Positions 60,501 through 64,000 of a stretch of DNA of 64,000 nucleotides are shown piece after piece. The stretch is from NCBI RefSeq assembly GCF_035222375.1, contig NW_026946365.1, positions 1,860,001 through 1,924,000 on the forward strand. The letters run 5' to 3'. Each line of letters starts with the position of its first letter. Position 1 is the stretch's first letter. A model generated the notes under the pieces. The model had not been told where the DNA came from, did no database searches, and saw only the letters and a program-made list of their open reading frames with translations. The DNA comes from Podospora pseudocomata. Its lineage: Eukaryota; Ascomycota; Sordariomycetes; Sordariales; Podosporaceae. Both the position numbers and the translations under genes were made by a program.

Positions 60501-63500
60501 GACCGAAATCTACTCTCACTTCATTGGCAAGAAGATCAAGACAAACGAGGTGGAGCGCAGCACGGACCGACCCGAGATTGCCGATGCGGACCAAAACCAA
60601 ATCCCCGAAACGTCTCTTGATATCGAGGAGCCTACTGGTCCGGTTGGCTCCAAGGTTACCAACTTTGAAAATCTTGATTTCGACGAGGCCGATGAATCGA
60701 CCCTCAAGGCTGCGGCCATGGCCAATGCGCAGAACGCCATTGAGGAAGCGCAAAAGAAGGCGCGGGACTTCAACAAGGACGCCAACCTGGACGAGGATGG
60801 AGAGATGAACTTCCAGAACCCCACTGGTATGGGCGATGTGGAGATTGACCAGCCGAAGCTGCTCAACTGCCAGCTGAAGGAATATCAGCTCAAGGGTCTC
60901 AATTGGCTCGTCAATCTGTACGAGCAAGGCATCAACGGCATCCTCGCCGACGAAATGGGTCTGGGCAAGACTGTACAGTCCATCTCTGTCATGGCCTACC
61001 TCGCCGAGAAATACGACATTTGGGGTCCGTTCCTTGTCGTTGCGCCGGCTTCTACCCTGCACAACTGGCAACAGGAAATCACCAAGTTCGTCCCAGAGTT
61101 CAAGGTGCTGCCATATTGGGGCACCGCTGCCGACCGCAAGGTGCTCCGAAAGTTCTGGGACCGAAAGCACACCACCTACAAGAAGGACGCTGCTTTCCAC
61201 GTCATGATCACGTCGTACCAGCTTGTCGTGTCCGATGTCGCCTATTTCCAAAAGATGAAGTGGCAGTATATGATCCTCGACGAGGCCCAAGCCATCAAGA
61301 GCTCTTCGAGCTCCCGTTGGAAGTGCTTGCTGAGTTTCCACTGCCGCAACCGACTTCTATTGACCGGTACTCCTATTCAGAACAACATGCAGGAACTTTG
61401 GGCCCTCTTGCATTTCATCATGCCGTCTTTGTTTGACTCCCACGACGAGTTCAGCGAATGGTTCTCAAAGGACATCGAATCGCATGCGCAGAGCAACACC
61501 AAGCTCAACCAGGACCAGCTGAAGCGTTTGCACATGATTCTCAAGCCATTCATGCTTCGTCGTGTCAAGAAGCATGTCCAAAAGGAATTGGGCGACAAGA
61601 TTGAACTCGACGTCTTTTGCGATCTGACCTACCGCCAGCGTGCCTTGTATTCGAGCCTTCGCAACCAGATCAGCATTCTTGACCTCATTGAGAAGGCGAC
61701 CATGGGCGACGACGATTCTTCTAGTTTGATGAATCTCGTCATGCAGTTCCGAAAGGTCTGCAACCATCCCGATCTTTTCGAGAGGGCCGATACCAAGTCG
61801 CCATTCTCTTGCGGCTACTTTGCCGAGACGGCCTCTTTTGTCAGAGAGGGCACAAACGTATCAGTTGGTTACTCTGTTCGCAGTTTGATCGACTACGACT
61901 TGCCCCGCTTGGTGTGGCAAGAGGGCGGGCGCCTGGACAAGCCCGGGCCTGATAACGCGGTTGCTGGTTTCCGGAGAAAGTACACTGGCGAGCTGTTGAA
62001 CATTTGGACACCGGAGAACATTCGTGATAGCGTCTCGAATGCCGATCACTTTTCATGGCTGCGATTTGCAGACGCTAGCCCGCAAGAAGCCTACCAGGCT
62101 AGTCATCGAGGACTGTTCGAGCGAGCTGTGACGCTTTCAACATCGAAGAACCGGCTCGGGAACATGAACGTTCTCTATCGCGATACAGAAGACGAGAACT
62201 GGACTCCGGTCCATGCTCTGTTCCAGATTCAGCAACGTACTGACCGCAAGCCTCTTGCCGATATCACTGAGCAAGGTGTCCTTCGCGACCTCATGAATGT
62301 GGCGCGCGCTAACTACGCTGATATCGGACTGGGACGACTTGAGCAAGCCGGCCGGCCCCGCGCATCTGCACCGCCCATCGAGGTTTCATGCACTGGCCGC
62401 GGCTCGGTTGCGGAGCGTGAGAACATCCTCTTCAACCCTCAGGTACGCAAGGCATTGTACGGACCCACCCCCGTCGAAGAGAAGGCGCTCGTCACCGAAA
62501 AAATCCCAATCGAGCGATACCCGCCTCCTGCACTCCTGCCGGCGCCAGATAAGGAGAAGACCCGGTTTACCAACATTGCGGTCCCCTCGATGCGCCGCTT
62601 CATTACGGATTCGGGCAAGCTTGCCAAGCTCGACGAGCTCCTGCGGCAGCTGAAGGAGGGCGGTCATCGTGTGCTGCTGTACTTCCAGATGACGCGCATG
62701 ATCGATCTGATGGAAGAGTATTTGACCTACTGCAACTACAAGTACTGCCGCCTCGATGGTTCAACCAAGCTGGAAGACAGAAGAGATACCGTGTCGGACT
62801 TCCAAACCCGGCCCGAGATCTTCATCTTCTTGCTCTCTACCCGTGCTGGTGGTCTTGGTATCAATCTAACCACGGCCGATACTGTCATCTTCTACGACTC
62901 TGACTGGAACCCGACCATTGATTCACAGGCCATGGATCGTGCCCATCGTCTTGGTCAGACGAAGCAGGTCACCGTCTATCGTCTCATCACGCGCGGCACC
63001 ATCGAGGAGCGCATCCGCAAGCGTGCCATGCAGAAGGAAGAGGTGCAGCGCGTCGTCATCACGGGCGGCTCGTCGGCGGGTGGCGCCGGTGTCGACTTCT
63101 CTGGACGTAGGGCGCCCGAGAACCGGAACCGCGACATTGCCATGTGGCTTGCGGATGATGAACAGGCCGAGATGATTGAACGCCGCGAGAAGGAATTGCT
63201 CGAGAGCGGGGAGTACGACAAGATTCAGAAGAAGCGTGGTGGCAAGCGGAAGCGGGCGGATGCTCCAACCAGCCTGGATGAGATGTATCACGAAGGTGAG
63301 TCCATGTTCTCTTTGCCGTTTCTACAGGCCCATGAACTGACCAATATCTACTCTACAGGCGAGGGCCATTTTGATGACAACAAGGGTTCCGGCACAGCCA
63401 CACCAAACGCTGCCGGAGCCGACGCCGCCGATGTCCGCCCTGGAAAACGCACCAAGCGTGCTCCCACCGGCAAGAAAGCCAAGACAACAAAGCAACGGTT

Positions 63501-63531
63501 GGCGATTGCTGACGGCGAGATCGATATTTGA
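57574..63531 (+). CDS. INO80: INO80 chromatin-remodelling ATPase
   Basis: Exons are 57574-58257, 58548-58904, 58978-63295 and 63359-63531 (1843 residues). The disordered Pro/Ser-rich N-terminus has a Pro10 run (about 122-131) and an Arg-Asp repeat (about 168-182). The DBINO domain ([17 protein letters not shown] onward) begins near 734. The Snf2 core has [10 protein letters not shown] near 1006, the INO80-type DEAQ box near 1115 and [10 protein letters not shown] long insert separates the lobes, as expected for INO80, and the C-lobe carries [20 protein letters not shown] and [14 protein letters not shown]. It slides and edits nucleosomes in the INO80 complex. Intron 1 is 290 nt, long for this window. 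The last intron (63 nt, GTGAGT donor) is stop-free and in frame, so its retention would only add 21 residues. Confidence 0.96.
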
Positions 63532-64000
63532 TCACCTACTCTTTCACCTGCAGGACAATATGGTAGCAATAAGCCTGTACCAAGACCAAGCCGCCGTCTA
63601 CGCACCCCGCCGGTATAGATTTTCTTCTTTTCTTTTTCTTCTTCTTTTGCACACAGCACACGTGGTTGTTGGGTGTATGTAGCCTAGTTCATTAAAGAAC
63701 ACTGGTAGACACAAAAACGGGAATGGTACTTGGGGCTGGGGAGAGGAGTTCAGGTCAGCTCAAGGGGTAGCAAGCGGATAACAAATGAGGAATGGGTGGA
63801 AGGGTCAACTAAAGATGTTCATGTTGTATTTCTGTAGAATAATTACTTTTGTTTCATGTTGTGTATTGTTCTTGTGGATGCCGCTGTGGTGGTTTTGTGT
63901 AGGATGAGAGGTTGTGTCTGATGAAGGGAATTGTGTGTGGGCAATGGAACAAAAGTGGAGAGATGGGGGAGTTGGGGATTTAGTTTGTCGGCTTGTTGGG
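63532..64000. other. INO80 3' flank
   Basis: A T/C-rich tract lies at about 63618-63650. No further gene starts before the window ends. Confidence 0.6.

Noticed and set aside
60223-61341. Minus-strand 372-codon frame over INO80
   Set aside because: Antisense shadow; the plus strand carries the Snf2 motifs in order.

Overview
The window looks like nuclear DNA of a filamentous ascomycete (Pezizomycotina; my inference is Sordariomycetes, possibly Sordariales). The reasons are: genes split by introns of about 50-90 nt with GTRNGT donors and CTAAC/CTGAC branch points; fungal-only families (Zn2Cys6 regulator, HET domain, LaeA-like methyltransferase, GH72 glucanosyltransferase, YTP1-like membrane protein); tRNA genes with introns; and long gene-free spacers. 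I saw no transposon or retroelement remains and no AT-rich, RIP-like block.

Layout, left to right. 0.4-1.7 kb: TauD-like dioxygenase (+), then about 4.2 kb without a convincing gene. 6-15.7 kb: five minus-strand genes, namely a two-domain CENP-V/GFA protein, a YTP1-like membrane protein, an M20 amidohydrolase, a Zn2Cys6 regulator and an old-yellow-enzyme-type oxidoreductase. After a 3.1-kb spacer, 18.8-21.7 kb holds a secreted AA7 oligosaccharide oxidase facing a GH10 xylanase with a GPI-like tail. 23-26.6 kb: LaeA-like methyltransferase facing an MFS transporter. 28.8-36.1 kb: LPLAT acyltransferase, probable mitochondrial NAD kinase, tRNA-Ser(GCU), FAX/GST-fold protein, tRNA-Ile(AAU) and paraoxonase-like protein. 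36.9-46.6 kb: F-box-like (DUF7730-type) protein, lipoxygenase without a signal peptide, ALB1, a disrupted HET-domain gene and a GH72 beta-1,3-glucanosyltransferase. 54-63.5 kb: two housekeeping genes, ARB1 (ABCF) and INO80.

The most unusual stretch is 48.6-52.0 kb. On the minus strand at least thirteen very short exon-like segments (34-208 nt, mostly under 70) are separated by introns that are nearly all 170-207 nt long. These introns share internal blocks (CATGATG, ATCTGACAG, GCTAAC/GCTGAC) in the same order. One phase-compatible set of seven segments, starting at an ATG in a good context, encodes a 141-residue low-complexity protein that includes a 13-bp minisatellite. Two segments that would be skipped lead to a stop when included. 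I do not recognise this locus; it may be a micro-exon gene grown by tandem exon+intron duplication or by introner-like elements.

Functionally the window mixes core cell biology (ribosome assembly: ARB1, ALB1; chromatin: INO80; wall building: GH72; NADP supply: NAD kinase; lipid synthesis: LPLAT) with accessory genes (xylan attack, oxylipin synthesis, regulator plus oxidoreductase, methyltransferase plus transporter). No polyketide synthase, NRPS or terpene synthase is present, so I do not call a biosynthetic cluster. All exon boundaries were read by eye from splice motifs and frame continuity.
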